From Nonlabens arenilitoris (GTDB lineage Bacteria; Bacteroidota; Bacteroidia; Flavobacteriales; Flavobacteriaceae), in the NCBI RefSeq assembly GCF_002954765.1, contig NZ_MTPW01000001.1:2431501-2495500 (forward strand): a stretch of DNA of 64,000 nt. The letters run 5' to 3'. Under the pieces are notes generated by a model. It did no database searches and had not been told where the DNA came from. It saw only the letters and a list, made by a program, of their open reading frames with translations. The translations under genes and the position numbers were made by a program. Below are positions 43,689-51,628 of this stretch, one piece after another (position 1 is the stretch's first letter; the number at the start of each line of letters is the position of its first letter).

Positions 43689-44759
43689 TTACAGTTGTCT
43701 GAGAATGTCATCAATAGTGCCTTGTTCTTTAGGGTAATTGTTCTTGTTTTTATACAAATTATTACGTTTTAAATCAGTTCCCTTTTTGGAATAAAAGAGG
43801 TTTGATTGCTCAATAGTGGTAGGATTAAAATTGCTAAAGTGTTGCTCCATTTTTGAAACTATATAACTGAATTGGGTTGTTTCACAATTCAAGTGAATTT
43901 GAGGAGCACCTATCTTTAAATCTTTACTTGTTAAAACACTTACTAATTGCCCTACTGTGGTTTTATCTTCATTCAATAACTCTACGTGTATATTTAAAGC
44001 TGAAAGGGTTGATTTTAGCTTTGTTTCATCTCCATTAAAACCGAATGAGAAACGAGTGTCTTTTTCAAACTTATAATCATCAATACCTAAAAGAATATTG
44101 TTTGCTGTTTCAAATTCAGGCGTTGTTTTGTCAATCTCTATATCTGGAATGGGTTGTTGAAGTAGTTCTCCGTAAAGCTCATTTTTGTTTGACGGTAATT
44201 CCGAAAGGAATTGAGGATATAACTTTTCGGTTTCTTTTAAAAAACGAATTACGTTAGTAATGAGTTGCGGAATAACATAAGCTGTTAAGTCGGTTTGCTT
44301 AAAACTATCTTGGTCTGTTCCTATTCTTAATAATAAGTCTTTGCAGGATTTCACTACATTTTGAACTATCTCTTTTTTCTGAATTTCTCCAATGTCCTTA
44401 TTTACACATTTAAAAACTCTGTCCGATAGTCTTGTAGCTTCATTCAAAAGCAAGTAATGATAAAACCTTTGTGTTGCTGTGGTTGGTTCTGCTAATTGAG
44501 TTTCTACTAATGGATGCAGAATATCGTGGCTAATATCTGTATCTGGTTGCAAAAGATATATTTCCAAACCATCTTCTTTGAATAGATTGGGCTTGTTCTT
44601 ATGCATTTCCTTTAATGCATTGTAATACTCGTTTATAGTCTGTATAGGCTTCATAAATTTTGGAGACAAATTTTGTCTATAAAACTTTTCATTGACTGCA
44701 TCACTTGCCCAAGGTTTTAGGTCGCCATAGATGATGCTTTTAAAAATAGTTAGTTCCAT
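43689..44759 (-). CDS. uncharacterised island protein next to the integrase
   Basis: The 356-residue protein is mostly helical to about residue 210 (QRFYHYLLLNEATRLSDRVF, KSCKDLLLRIGTDQDSFKQT). Its C-terminal segment, INLNCETTQF-like then YIVSKMEQHF, NLFYSKKGTDLKRNNLY, has the layout of the C-terminal DNA-binding part of RteC-type proteins from Bacteroides elements, but with little direct identity. I recall similar island proteins being labelled DUF6617, without confidence. It ends the integrase-side operon: the integrase gene stops 1 nt before it on the same strand. It may regulate excision or transfer. Confidence 0.6.
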   Translation of the reverse strand: MELTIFKSIIYGDLKPWASDAVNEKFYRQNLSPKFMKPIQTINEYYNALKEMHKNKPNLFKEDGLEIYLLQPDTDISHDILHPLVETQLAEPTTATQRFYHYLLLNEATRLSDRVFKCVNKDIGEIQKKEIVQNVVKSCKDLLLRIGTDQDSFKQTDLTAYVIPQLITNVIRFLKETEKLYPQFLSELPSNKNELYGELLQQPIPDIEIDKTTPEFETANNILLGIDDYKFEKDTRFSFGFNGDETKLKSTLSALNIHVELLNEDKTTVGQLVSVLTSKDLKIGAPQIHLNCETTQFSYIVSKMEQHFSNFNPTTIEQSNLFYSKKGTDLKRNNLYKNKNNYPKEQGTIDDILRQL

Positions 44760-44760
44760 A

Positions 44761-45867
44761 TTATAAATCGAGTTGAATTTTATTAGCTGCTTCTTTCTTC
44801 TTGTTATCTATTACTTTGGCATATATCTGAGTGGTTTTTAATTCTCTATGACCTAATAGTTTTGATACGGTGTAAATATCTGTACCCATAGTAAGCTGTA
44901 GGGTCGCATAGGTGTGTCTTGCACAATGGAACGTGATGTTTTTAGTAATACCTGCACGAAGTACCCATTGAGCTAATTTAACATTGTGCCAAGCACTATA
45001 TTTTAAGCCTTTGAAAACACGCTCTGTTTGTTCCTTTTGTTCTCCTAACATATTACGAGCTTGCTCGGAAATTGGTAGGGTTTCAGCTCCTTTAGTCTTT
45101 TGCTGTCTGAAACGAATATAGTAGCCCATTTCATCAGAATGTTGCACCTCTGACCAAACCAACTTATTTATATCTGACCATCTTAAACCAGTAAGACAAG
45201 CGAATAAAAACGCAGTTTTTAGCTGCTTGCTTTCGCACTCTGCGTTTACTAATGCTTGTACTTCTTCTAAGGTTAAAAACTCTCTTTGTGGTTCTCCTTG
45301 TTTGAATCCCTGGACTTGCTCCGCAGGATTGTATTTTAAAATCCCATCTCTAACTGCTTGTTTTAATGCTGCCTTTAATTTGTTGAAGTAGGAGTATTTA
45401 GAATTTTGAGATAATTCGTTTTCACTTTTGGTTTTAGCTTCATTGTCTAAATAATCTTTAAAGCCTTGTACCCATTCACGATTAACTCTATCAAATGAAA
45501 TATCTCTTGGACTGTATTTTCTTAAATGCTTCCCAACACTATCCCAATTGCCATAATTACCTAAACTGGCTTTTCTCTTTTCTGTGAGTGCATCAAAGTA
45601 TAATAAGAAACTGCCTTTTAGTTTCTCCTTGTCTTGAAAATCATAAATGTTATTCTGAATTTCTAAGTGTCTTTTGGCTCTAATACTTTCAGCTAATTGT
45701 AGTATCGTTTTATTTTGGTCTTTCTCTGCCTTAGTAAGTGAACCTTTTTCTGGGTCAGGTTTTAGATACAATTTTAAGTATTCGTATTCTCGCTTACCAT
45801 TAGCATAGTAATCTAAATACAAACTGATTTTGTTTCCTTTCTTGCGTTTTCTTAATGTTACTTTCAT
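44761..45867 (-). CDS. tyrosine recombinase (island integrase)
   Basis: The 368-residue enzyme has an N-terminal arm-binding part (1-75), a SAM-like core-binding domain (about 80-185) and the catalytic domain. Catalytic residues are R229 (GLRWSD), K257 (QQKTKG), H314 and R317 (FHCARHTY), H340 (LLGHRELK) and the nucleophile Y349 (TTQIYAKV). It would cut and rejoin DNA at the mnmE attachment site. It lies between the excisionase-like gene (4 nt) and the unknown gene (1 nt). The gene is intact, so the island may still excise. Confidence 0.93.
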   Translation of the reverse strand: MKVTLRKRKKGNKISLYLDYYANGKREYEYLKLYLKPDPEKGSLTKAEKDQNKTILQLAESIRAKRHLEIQNNIYDFQDKEKLKGSFLLYFDALTEKRKASLGNYGNWDSVGKHLRKYSPRDISFDRVNREWVQGFKDYLDNEAKTKSENELSQNSKYSYFNKLKAALKQAVRDGILKYNPAEQVQGFKQGEPQREFLTLEEVQALVNAECESKQLKTAFLFACLTGLRWSDINKLVWSEVQHSDEMGYYIRFRQQKTKGAETLPISEQARNMLGEQKEQTERVFKGLKYSAWHNVKLAQWVLRAGITKNITFHCARHTYATLQLTMGTDIYTVSKLLGHRELKTTQIYAKVIDNKKKEAANKIQLDL

Positions 45868-45871
45868 AAGG

Positions 45872-46276
45872 CTATATTTTAAAGAGATTATCGATTTCTG
45901 TCCGTTTTATAATAGTACGTCTGCCTAATTTTGCAATGCTCAATTGGTTGCGTTTTATCATCCGCTGAATAGTCCATCTGCTTGCACCTAATAAATCGGC
46001 AGCTTCAGTAATACTTAGAAATTCTTTATCTCTTAGGTTGATATGATTCCCTGCTTGTGTAGGTAAGGTTTGCAGAGTTTGCAAGTTTTCAGAAGATGTA
46101 GGCTTGCTATTATTTATTTGCTCGGATAGAGTGGATTGTACTTTTTCTTCTCGCTTACGCTGTTTATAGGCTCTACTTGCACACGTATGACCGCAATACT
46201 TAGTGGTGGTCTTTTGTGCAACAAAAGCCATTCCACAGAATTGACAGAATTTCGGTATTTTAATTGTACTGCTCAT
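45872..46276 (-). CDS. zinc-finger plus HTH excisionase-like protein
   Basis: The 134-residue protein starts with a zinc-finger-like FCQFCGMAF...YCGHTCAS (two C-x2/3-C pairs, about residues 11-34). A basic linker follows, and an excisionase-type HTH at about 85-134: SITEAADLLGASRWTIQRMI, LGRRTIIKRTEID. It is the first gene from the right end and 4 nt upstream of the integrase, so it is probably the recombination directionality or control factor. Confidence 0.8.
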   Translation of the reverse strand: MSSTIKIPKFCQFCGMAFVAQKTTTKYCGHTCASRAYKQRKREEKVQSTLSEQINNSKPTSSENLQTLQTLPTQAGNHINLRDKEFLSITEAADLLGASRWTIQRMIKRNQLSIAKLGRRTIIKRTEIDNLFKI

Positions 46277-46356
46277 TTGGTGCTACTTGTAGCTCAATGT
46301 TGCTTGGTGGTGCTATATGGTGCATCATTTCGCTTTGATTTGTTGCTTTATGATTT

Positions 46357-46427
46357 GGGCAACAGATAAGCTATTAGGGCAACAATTGAACAACAAATAT
46401 AAGAAATAAAGAGCAATTGGGCAACAA
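46357..46427. repeat. GGGCAACAA arm-type repeats, right end
   Basis: GGGCAACAG (46357-46365), GGGCAACAA (46377-46385) and GGGCAACAA (46419-46427), plus aaCAACAA at 46389-46396. They lie 65-135 bp inside the right attachment site. Together with the left copies they look like integrase arm sites. Confidence 0.6.
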
Positions 46428-46492
46428 AAAAGAGATGCTAAAAACCAATAAGGTCAATAAAAACAAGTAGTTAGAAAACAAAAGAAAGATAA

Positions 46493-46510
46493 TTACTTTC
46501 CGATACAGAA
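46493..46510. other. right attachment site within the mnmE 3' end
   Basis: TTACTTTCCGATACAGAA encodes on the minus strand the last five residues FCIGK and stop of MnmE. It matches the left copy at 15 of 18 positions. Confidence 0.8.
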
Positions 46511-47929
46511 CTGACTAAAAATATTACCCAATAACTCATCATTAGTAATCTCTCCAGTGATGATTCCCAGCGACTCTGCCGTGGCGCGTATGTCAATAGC
46601 TAGAAATTCACTAGAAATGTCATTTTCTATTCCTTCTTGAACCTCTAATAAAGAGCTATAGGCTTGTTGTAAAGCATCATAGTGTCTAGCATTGCTCACG
46701 ATAGTATCATCTTGTGATAGAGCACCACTTTTAAAACTACTAACCAGTGCTGTTTTTAATTCGTCCACACCAGCACGAGATTTGGCACTTAAAGAAATTA
46801 GAATCGTCTCTGGCGATTTTGAGTTGATTTGTTTAGTAATCTCAGCATGTTCTAGACCAGTGATTTGATCTATTTTATTGATAATCACAACCAGTGGTTT
46901 ATCTGGGAATTTCTCTCTTAAAATCTGTATGCGCATTAAGCAATGCATGATTCTAGGTGCCGTATTAAGTTGAGTGGCGTCTAGTAGATATAACACTAGT
47001 TTAGACTGTTCTGCTTTGGCATAAGAACGTTGTATTCCCATGCCTTCAATAGTGTCTGTCGTTTCTCGCAATCCAGCAGTATCTATTAATCTAAATCGTA
47101 CACCATCGATATTGATTTCATCTTCTATTGAGTCACGAGTGGTACCAGCAATGTCACTTACGATAGCCTTTTCTTCATTAAGTAATGCATTAAGTAGAGT
47201 AGACTTACCTACATTAGGTTCACCTACTATCGCAACAGGAATACCTGTTTTAAGAACGTTACCTAGTGCAAAGGAGTCGATTAACTTACGTAAGGTTTGC
47301 TGACTTTCTGATAATAATCTTTTCAAGTCTTCACGATCTGCAAAGGCGACATCTTCCTCACTAAAGTCTAATTCTAGTTCTATTAAACTGGCAAAGTTGA
47401 GCAGTTGACCTCGCAAATCTTTAAGCTCACTCGAGAAACCACCGCGCATTTGTTGTAGCGCTATTTGATGTGCTGTCTCACTTTCACTAGAGATAAGATC
47501 TGCAACAGCTTCTGCTTGGTTGAGGTCCATTTTTGCATTTAAAAACGCTTGTAAAGTGAACTCACCAGCATTTGCCATACGGGCACCATTTTTAAGGCAT
47601 ACCGCAATAATTTCTTGTTGTATATAAATAGAACCATGGCACGATATCTCAACAACGTGCTCACCTGTGTAGGATCGTGGTGCGTTAAATTTAGTAAGCA
47701 GCACCTCATCTACCATGCGATTACCGTCATAGATATGACCTAAAGTAACCGTGTTTGCTCCTAGATTATTATAAAGCTCTGATGTTGATTTGGAGTCCGC
47801 TTTCGCGAAAGCGGGAACAAAAATCTTACTTGCTATTTCATGTGACAGTGAGCCAGATAATCTAACAACGGCTATCGCTCCTGATCCTGCTGGAGTTGCC
47901 AGCGCTACAATGGTATCATTTTTATACAT
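46493..47929 (-). CDS. mnmE: tRNA modification GTPase MnmE
   Basis: MnmE with MnmG adds the carboxymethylaminomethyl group to uridine 34 of certain tRNAs. I start at ATG 47929 (MYKNDTIVAL); the nine in-frame residues upstream cross a -7 box (47934-47941). The 478-residue protein has the N-terminal tetrahydrofolate-binding domain (1-120), helical domain, G domain with GEPNVGKSTL, DIAGTTRD, DTAGLRE and NKID, and the invariant C-terminal FCIGK. Residues 40-48 (AFAKADSKS) come from a dispersed-palindrome insertion, a place where other MnmE proteins are shorter. Its last 18 bases are the island's attachment site and were probably supplied or recombined by it. Confidence 0.95.
   Translation of the reverse strand: MYKNDTIVALATPAGSGAIAVVRLSGSLSHEIASKIFVPAFAKADSKSTSELYNNLGANTVTLGHIYDGNRMVDEVLLTKFNAPRSYTGEHVVEISCHGSIYIQQEIIAVCLKNGARMANAGEFTLQAFLNAKMDLNQAEAVADLISSESETAHQIALQQMRGGFSSELKDLRGQLLNFASLIELELDFSEEDVAFADREDLKRLLSESQQTLRKLIDSFALGNVLKTGIPVAIVGEPNVGKSTLLNALLNEEKAIVSDIAGTTRDSIEDEINIDGVRFRLIDTAGLRETTDTIEGMGIQRSYAKAEQSKLVLYLLDATQLNTAPRIMHCLMRIQILREKFPDKPLVVIINKIDQITGLEHAEITKQINSKSPETILISLSAKSRAGVDELKTALVSSFKSGALSQDDTIVSNARHYDALQQAYSSLLEVQEGIENDISSEFLAIDIRATAESLGIITGEITNDELLGNIFSQFCIGK
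47798..47813. repeat. dispersed 16-bp palindrome, copy 6, inside mnmE
   Basis: Perfect CGCTTTCGCGAAAGCG, 18 bp with flanking C and G. In frame it adds AFAKA to the N-terminal domain of MnmE. Confidence 0.85.
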
Positions 47930-48018
47930 ATTACAAAGGTAAAGAGAAGCCAGCATTTCTATCTTAATCCTATGACAATTCTATTTTATAATTCTTTAAA
48001 TAGTCTAAGCAATGGAAG

Positions 48019-48048
48019 TTGTAGTGCCTAAAAAAGATCCTAAATTTG
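48019..48048 (+). promoter_or_regulatory. promoter of the DUF4268 gene, probably leaderless
   Basis: TTG (48019-48021), 19 nt, TAAATTTG (48041-48048), then only 4 nt to the ATG at 48053. Transcription should start at or next to the start codon. Confidence 0.6.
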
Positions 48049-48052
48049 TAAC

Positions 48053-48481
48053 ATGTATTCACGTGAAGAGGCAAAACTAGTTAGACAGCAATTCTGGACC
48101 ATGTTTGGTAAACGATATGATCGTAAGTGGTTGTTATACAATACTAAAATTAAAGATGTGGTTCTTAAGTTCTCTTTTGAGGATCGACGTGCACTGGTTT
48201 CTATAGATATAGAACATGATGAGGCTTTTTATCGCGAGTATTATTTTGAAAAACTGGTCACTCTACGGTCGATTTTAAAAGAAGAAGTATCACCCGATAT
48301 AATTTTAGATGCAGACTATGTTCTAGAATCAGGTAAGCAAATTTCTCGTGTTTATGTAATGTTAGAAGATGTTAAAATTCAGAAGAAAACTCAATGGCCA
48401 AAGGTTTATGAGTTTTTCTATACCTACATGGATAAATTGGAACTGTTTTTCTGGGAATATAAAGATTTTATAGAGAGTTAA
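48053..48481 (+). CDS. DUF4268 domain protein
   Basis: The 142-residue soluble protein matches DUF4268: an N-terminal helix REEAKLVRQQFWTMFGKRYD, then KIKDVVLKFSFEDRRALVSI, then DHDEAFYREYYFEKL-like residues and a C-terminal aromatic helix (LELFFWEYKDFI). DUF4268 is sometimes attached to restriction-like proteins, but the stand-alone flavobacterial form has no known role. It faces away from mnmE and converges with the nitroreductase gene, 1 nt apart. Its promoter lies so close that the mRNA is probably leaderless. Confidence 0.82.
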   Translation: MYSREEAKLVRQQFWTMFGKRYDRKWLLYNTKIKDVVLKFSFEDRRALVSIDIEHDEAFYREYYFEKLVTLRSILKEEVSPDIILDADYVLESGKQISRVYVMLEDVKIQKKTQWPKVYEFFYTYMDKLELFFWEYKDFIES

Positions 48482-48482
48482 T

Positions 48483-49046
48483 CTACTCGTAAATAAAGCT
48501 AGCAATCTCATTTATCGATTTACGTTCTGGAAGTTCTTGCTCCTCATAAGGATAAGTCCCTAGATAGAAAAAGCCTAAAAATTGTTCATTATCTGCAACT
48601 TGAATTCCTTCTAGATTTTTAATGTTTATAAATGATTTAGGAGAACTCCAGTAGGCGCCATATTTCATATCATGACTAGTCAGCCACATATTTTGCACGC
48701 TCATAGAAACTGCTGCTAACTCTTCCCATTCTGGTACACTTTCATTGACGTCGCGATGCATAAAGATTAGAATGATAGCACTAGCTTTAGTCGGATTTTC
48801 TTGTAGTTTTTTAAGTTTAAACTTTTTATAGCCTTCAGTCTGGGCATAAGATGTCGCCATAAAGTTTCCTAACCTTTCTAATGCTTTACCGGTCAGTACT
48901 TGAAAACGCCATGGCTCAGTCTTACGATGATTTGGTGCCCATCTCGCGCTATCAATTATTTTAAGAATATCTTCTCTTGGTATTATTTCTCCGGTATACT
49001 GCGCAGGAAATACACTACGACGTGTTTTAAGAATATGATCTAGCAT
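48483..49046 (-). CDS. nitroreductase family protein
   Basis: The 187-residue protein has the family's opening TRRSVFPAQYTG, the FMN-contact motif SARWAPNHRKTEPWRF at about 33-48, LAAVSMSVQNMWL in the central helix, and a late GFFYLGTYP. Nitroreductases bind FMN, use NAD(P)H and reduce nitro compounds or quinones; physiological substrates are usually unknown. It is a short form that would work as a dimer. It lies alone between two convergent or divergent neighbours. Confidence 0.88.
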   Translation of the reverse strand: MLDHILKTRRSVFPAQYTGEIIPREDILKIIDSARWAPNHRKTEPWRFQVLTGKALERLGNFMATSYAQTEGYKKFKLKKLQENPTKASAIILIFMHRDVNESVPEWEELAAVSMSVQNMWLTSHDMKYGAYWSSPKSFINIKNLEGIQVADNEQFLGFFYLGTYPYEEQELPERKSINEIASFIYE

Positions 49047-49179
49047 TTTTTTTAATAAAGATAATATGAATATGATAGAGAATAAACAAGATAGGAAAAG
49101 CTTTAATGCCGATTTAACAAAATTGTGTTAGCTTTATATCGAATTATGAATTTTTAACCCCAATTAATTTTAGAGTATT

Positions 49180-49512
49180 ATGGCAGAAAACACAATCCCA
49201 TTAGAACAAGCCCAACAATGGCGTAGCAATTGGAAAGCATCTGGTATTGAATGGATGCAAGCACAAACAAATGAATTACAAGGATTCTTAGTTCCTGGAA
49301 GTGACCTTTCTCAAGTAACTGGAGAAAATGGAGTAGATTGTAGAATTTACTTAGGTCTTACTGAGCCAGGAACCGGCGGCGTGGCAAAAGTTATGTTAGT
49401 GGCTGTAGGGAGCGACGGTAAAGACTTGATAGATGCAGAGAATGGATATTATATCTACGATAATTCGAGCAGTATTCCACCTAATGGAGATTCATCAAGT
49501 CCTTTAAATTAG
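49180..49512 (+). CDS. small soluble protein of unknown function
   Basis: The 110-residue protein starts MAENTIPLEQAQQWRSNWK and contains FLVPGSDLSQVTGENGVDCR and GLTEPGTGGVAKVMLVAVG. It has no signal peptide or membrane segment; it ends in a serine/proline-rich tail. I do not recognise it. Nine nt separate it from the first membrane paralogue, so it is probably the first gene of the sensor operon. It could be a cytoplasmic partner of that system. Confidence 0.65.
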   Translation: MAENTIPLEQAQQWRSNWKASGIEWMQAQTNELQGFLVPGSDLSQVTGENGVDCRIYLGLTEPGTGGVAKVMLVAVGSDGKDLIDAENGYYIYDNSSSIPPNGDSSSPLN

Positions 49513-49521
49513 ATTTAAACA

Positions 49522-50196
49522 TTGTCTTTTTCAGATTTCATTGCTGATTTTTACTATTTACTGTTGATACTGACGACCATTGTGTTTTTAGTATCAACTG
49601 TTTATGGTGCCAGAAAGTTTTTGCCTATTACTATTTGTTTAATCATAGGTTGTCTTTGCGAATTTTTTACTTTTTTAATACGTGAGGATTACTTATTAAT
49701 AATGGGAGAACAAAATAACGCGATAGTTGGTCATGTTTATAAATGGACTTCTTTCTTAAGTTTTGGGTTCTTTTTATATAGTGTTCAAAAAAGAAAAACT
49801 ACTAAAATATTTTTTGTCTATTTGTTTTCAATTTGTTCTGTAATCGGTATTCTATCACAATCTAGATTGAATAATTATTTTTTACAAAATGATCCATGGT
49901 TAGCTTTCTCTTTGATGTCAGCTATCATCATAGCTTCTATGGTTTACTATACAAAATTATTAAAGGACACTGAAGGTTATCCTTATATAACCACAGGGAT
50001 ATTTTTAGTGTCGGGTAGTTTTCTAATATCTAGTGCTGTGAATGGTACTTATGTAGGTGTTGATCTAGATGTCTGGTATTTTAGAGAGTCTATTAATAGA
50101 ATAGTTTTAATAATTATGTACGTGATGTTTTTATTAGGAGCATATTTATTTTTTAAAAAAGAAGATAGTTTTAAACTGCAACGCATACAACGGTAA
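49522..50196 (+). CDS. multi-pass membrane protein, paralogue 1
   Basis: The 224-residue protein has about seven hydrophobic helices and short loops. Conserved features shared with the next gene are CEFFTFLIREDYLLIMGEQNN near 46-66 and, later, LLKDTEGYPYITTGIFLVSGS near 147-168. No ATG is available before residue 61, so I accept TTG 49522, 9 nt after the upstream stop. It resembles seven-helix sensor-type membrane parts but shows no known ligand site. The gene pair lies directly upstream of a histidine kinase that itself has only one membrane helix, so the paralogues may provide the sensing part. Confidence 0.72.
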   Translation: MSFSDFIADFYYLLLILTTIVFLVSTVYGARKFLPITICLIIGCLCEFFTFLIREDYLLIMGEQNNAIVGHVYKWTSFLSFGFFLYSVQKRKTTKIFFVYLFSICSVIGILSQSRLNNYFLQNDPWLAFSLMSAIIIASMVYYTKLLKDTEGYPYITTGIFLVSGSFLISSAVNGTYVGVDLDVWYFRESINRIVLIIMYVMFLLGAYLFFKKEDSFKLQRIQR

Positions 50197-50210
50197 CCTC
50201 TCTAGAGCAA

Positions 50211-50876
50211 ATGGAAACAATTTTTGATAATCTTACCGTAGTATATTTTAGCTTGCTGATTTTCAATTTTGTTTGTTATTCAATAGCTGTTATACTAGGT
50301 AAAAATGATTTTAAACCCATTTTACTATACCTAATGTCTGGGGTTTTTACTGAGGTGATGAGTAAATTAGTTATCAGAGATTACTTCTTAGTTTTAGGTG
50401 AGAAAACTAATGCGCCTTTTTATTTTTTATTCTCTATTCTACAATTTTTATTTCTATCCTATTTTTATAAAAAGGTCATTACTTGTCCTGTTTTTAAAAG
50501 ATATTTTAAATATTTAATAATGGTGGTTTTAATTATTGGGTTAGTTCCTTATGTCTTTAATCCATCATGGTTGCTGCATTTTTCTGTATGGTTGCCCTTA
50601 ATAACCATGCCGTTGTTACTTTTTTATAGTGCATATTACTTTATAGAACTATTAAAAAATAAAAATGGATACCCATTTATTAACATAGGTCTATTTTTAA
50701 TATTAGGAAATACCTTGATATTTTTAATGACGATTCAGTTTTATGAAGGTGTTTCTTCTTATGTAAGAATTCTATTAAGAATTCTTCATATCTTTCCTTT
50801 AATTGTGTTACACTTATTATTCATCTACGAATGCCTGTTATACTTCAAATCTCAAATACCTCGATCAACTATATAG
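50211..50876 (+). CDS. multi-pass membrane protein, paralogue 2
   Basis: The 221-residue protein also has about seven hydrophobic helices and shares a pattern with its neighbour: TEVMSKLVIRDYFLVLGEKTN near 45-65 (compare LIREDYLLIMGEQN) and LLKNKNGYPFINIGLFLILGN near 148-168. The two are tandem duplicates that have diverged, 14 nt apart. Its last 46 nt overlap the annotated kinase frame, or end 11 nt before the kinase if translation starts at the later ATG 50888. Function as a sensor partner is inferred from context. Confidence 0.75.
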   Translation: METIFDNLTVVYFSLLIFNFVCYSIAVILGKNDFKPILLYLMSGVFTEVMSKLVIRDYFLVLGEKTNAPFYFLFSILQFLFLSYFYKKVITCPVFKRYFKYLIMVVLIIGLVPYVFNPSWLLHFSVWLPLITMPLLLFYSAYYFIELLKNKNGYPFINIGLFLILGNTLIFLMTIQFYEGVSSYVRILLRILHIFPLIVLHLLFIYECLLYFKSQIPRSTI

Positions 50877-51622
50877 CTATAGGATTGATGATTTTCATTA
50901 TTCTATTTTCTATAGGGATGGTTATTTTTTTCCTGCTTTCGCGTAAGCGTATCACAGAAGCAGATCTGGAAGTAAGAGATACCCAAATTAAAGCTCAAAA
51001 GGATGTCATGTCTGCTACCATAGTTACACAAGAAAAAGAAAGACAGCGTATCGCGAGAGATTTGCACGATGAGATAAGTGCAAAACTAAATGTGATTGCT
51101 ATGAATACTAACATGTTAAAAGAAGAATCTCTATCTAGTACAGAACGTGAAATGTTAATCACCCGTATCGAGACTGCTACAGGTAAAACACTTGAAAACG
51201 CACGTGAAATAGCTCACAATCTATTACCGCCAGTACTTGAAAAATTTGGTTTATGTGCAGCTATTTCAGAGGTCGTAAAGAGTATCAATGGCCATCAAAT
51301 AGATATCTATTTTAGTTGTGACTGGAATGAAGAGCAATTAAGTCCTGATTCTCAATTACACGTATATCGTATCATACAAGAATTACTCAACAATACAATA
51401 AAGTATGCTCATTCAGATAAAGTGTCGATAATACTTAATGAAGAAGATGAGTATCGATTATTTACTTATAGTGATAATGGAATAGGCTTTCAAGATAATA
51501 CTCAAATAGGTCTAGGAACTAGTAATATAAGTAGTAGAGTCGACCTGTTAAATGGAACGCATGACCTGCAAACTAGTCATGGAAATGGTGTTGTATATAC
51601 TTTTAAATTCCCTAAATCTTAA
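50831..51622 (+). CDS. HisKA_3-type sensor histidine kinase
   Basis: The 263-residue protein has one membrane helix (about 14-36), a short linker, and the dimerisation helix with RDLHDEISAKLN, where H79 is the phosphate acceptor. The ATPase domain has an N box in IQELLNNTIKYAHS and a G box in SDNGIGF, followed by GLGTSNISSRVDLL. It has no extracellular domain of its own. Starting at ATG 50831 overlaps the previous gene by 46 nt; ATG 50888 is an alternative that keeps the membrane helix. A near-copy of the dispersed palindrome sits right after the helix (LLSRKRI). The response regulator gene follows after 6 nt. Confidence 0.88.
   Translation: MPVILQISNTSINYIAIGLMIFIILFSIGMVIFFLLSRKRITEADLEVRDTQIKAQKDVMSATIVTQEKERQRIARDLHDEISAKLNVIAMNTNMLKEESLSSTEREMLITRIETATGKTLENAREIAHNLLPPVLEKFGLCAAISEVVKSINGHQIDIYFSCDWNEEQLSPDSQLHVYRIIQELLNNTIKYAHSDKVSIILNEEDEYRLFTYSDNGIGFQDNTQIGLGTSNISSRVDLLNGTHDLQTSHGNGVVYTFKFPKS
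50935..50949. repeat. dispersed palindrome, imperfect copy 7 in the kinase gene
   Basis: GCTTTCGCGTAAGCG, one mismatch from the consensus. It encodes LSRKR at the cytoplasmic end of the membrane helix. Confidence 0.6.
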
Positions 51623-51628
51623 ACCAAT

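Larger units (their letters stand above)
30536..46510. mobile_element. 16-kb integrated island in mnmE carrying a pAgo operon
   Basis: Both ends carry an 18-bp mnmE-tail sequence (30536-30553 and 46493-46510) that differs at three positions. The right end has a tyrosine integrase gene next to an excisionase-like gene, and both ends have GGGCAACAA repeats. The dispersed 16-bp palindrome, present nine times outside, is absent inside. Cargo: a thermonuclease, unknown proteins, structured noncoding DNA, a seven-gene Argonaute/R-M operon and a replication protein. No relaxase or conjugation genes are visible, so it would need outside help to transfer, if it transfers at all. Confidence 0.85.

Noticed and set aside
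47040..47303. 87-residue plus-strand frame in mnmE
   Set aside because: Shadow of the mnmE G domain.
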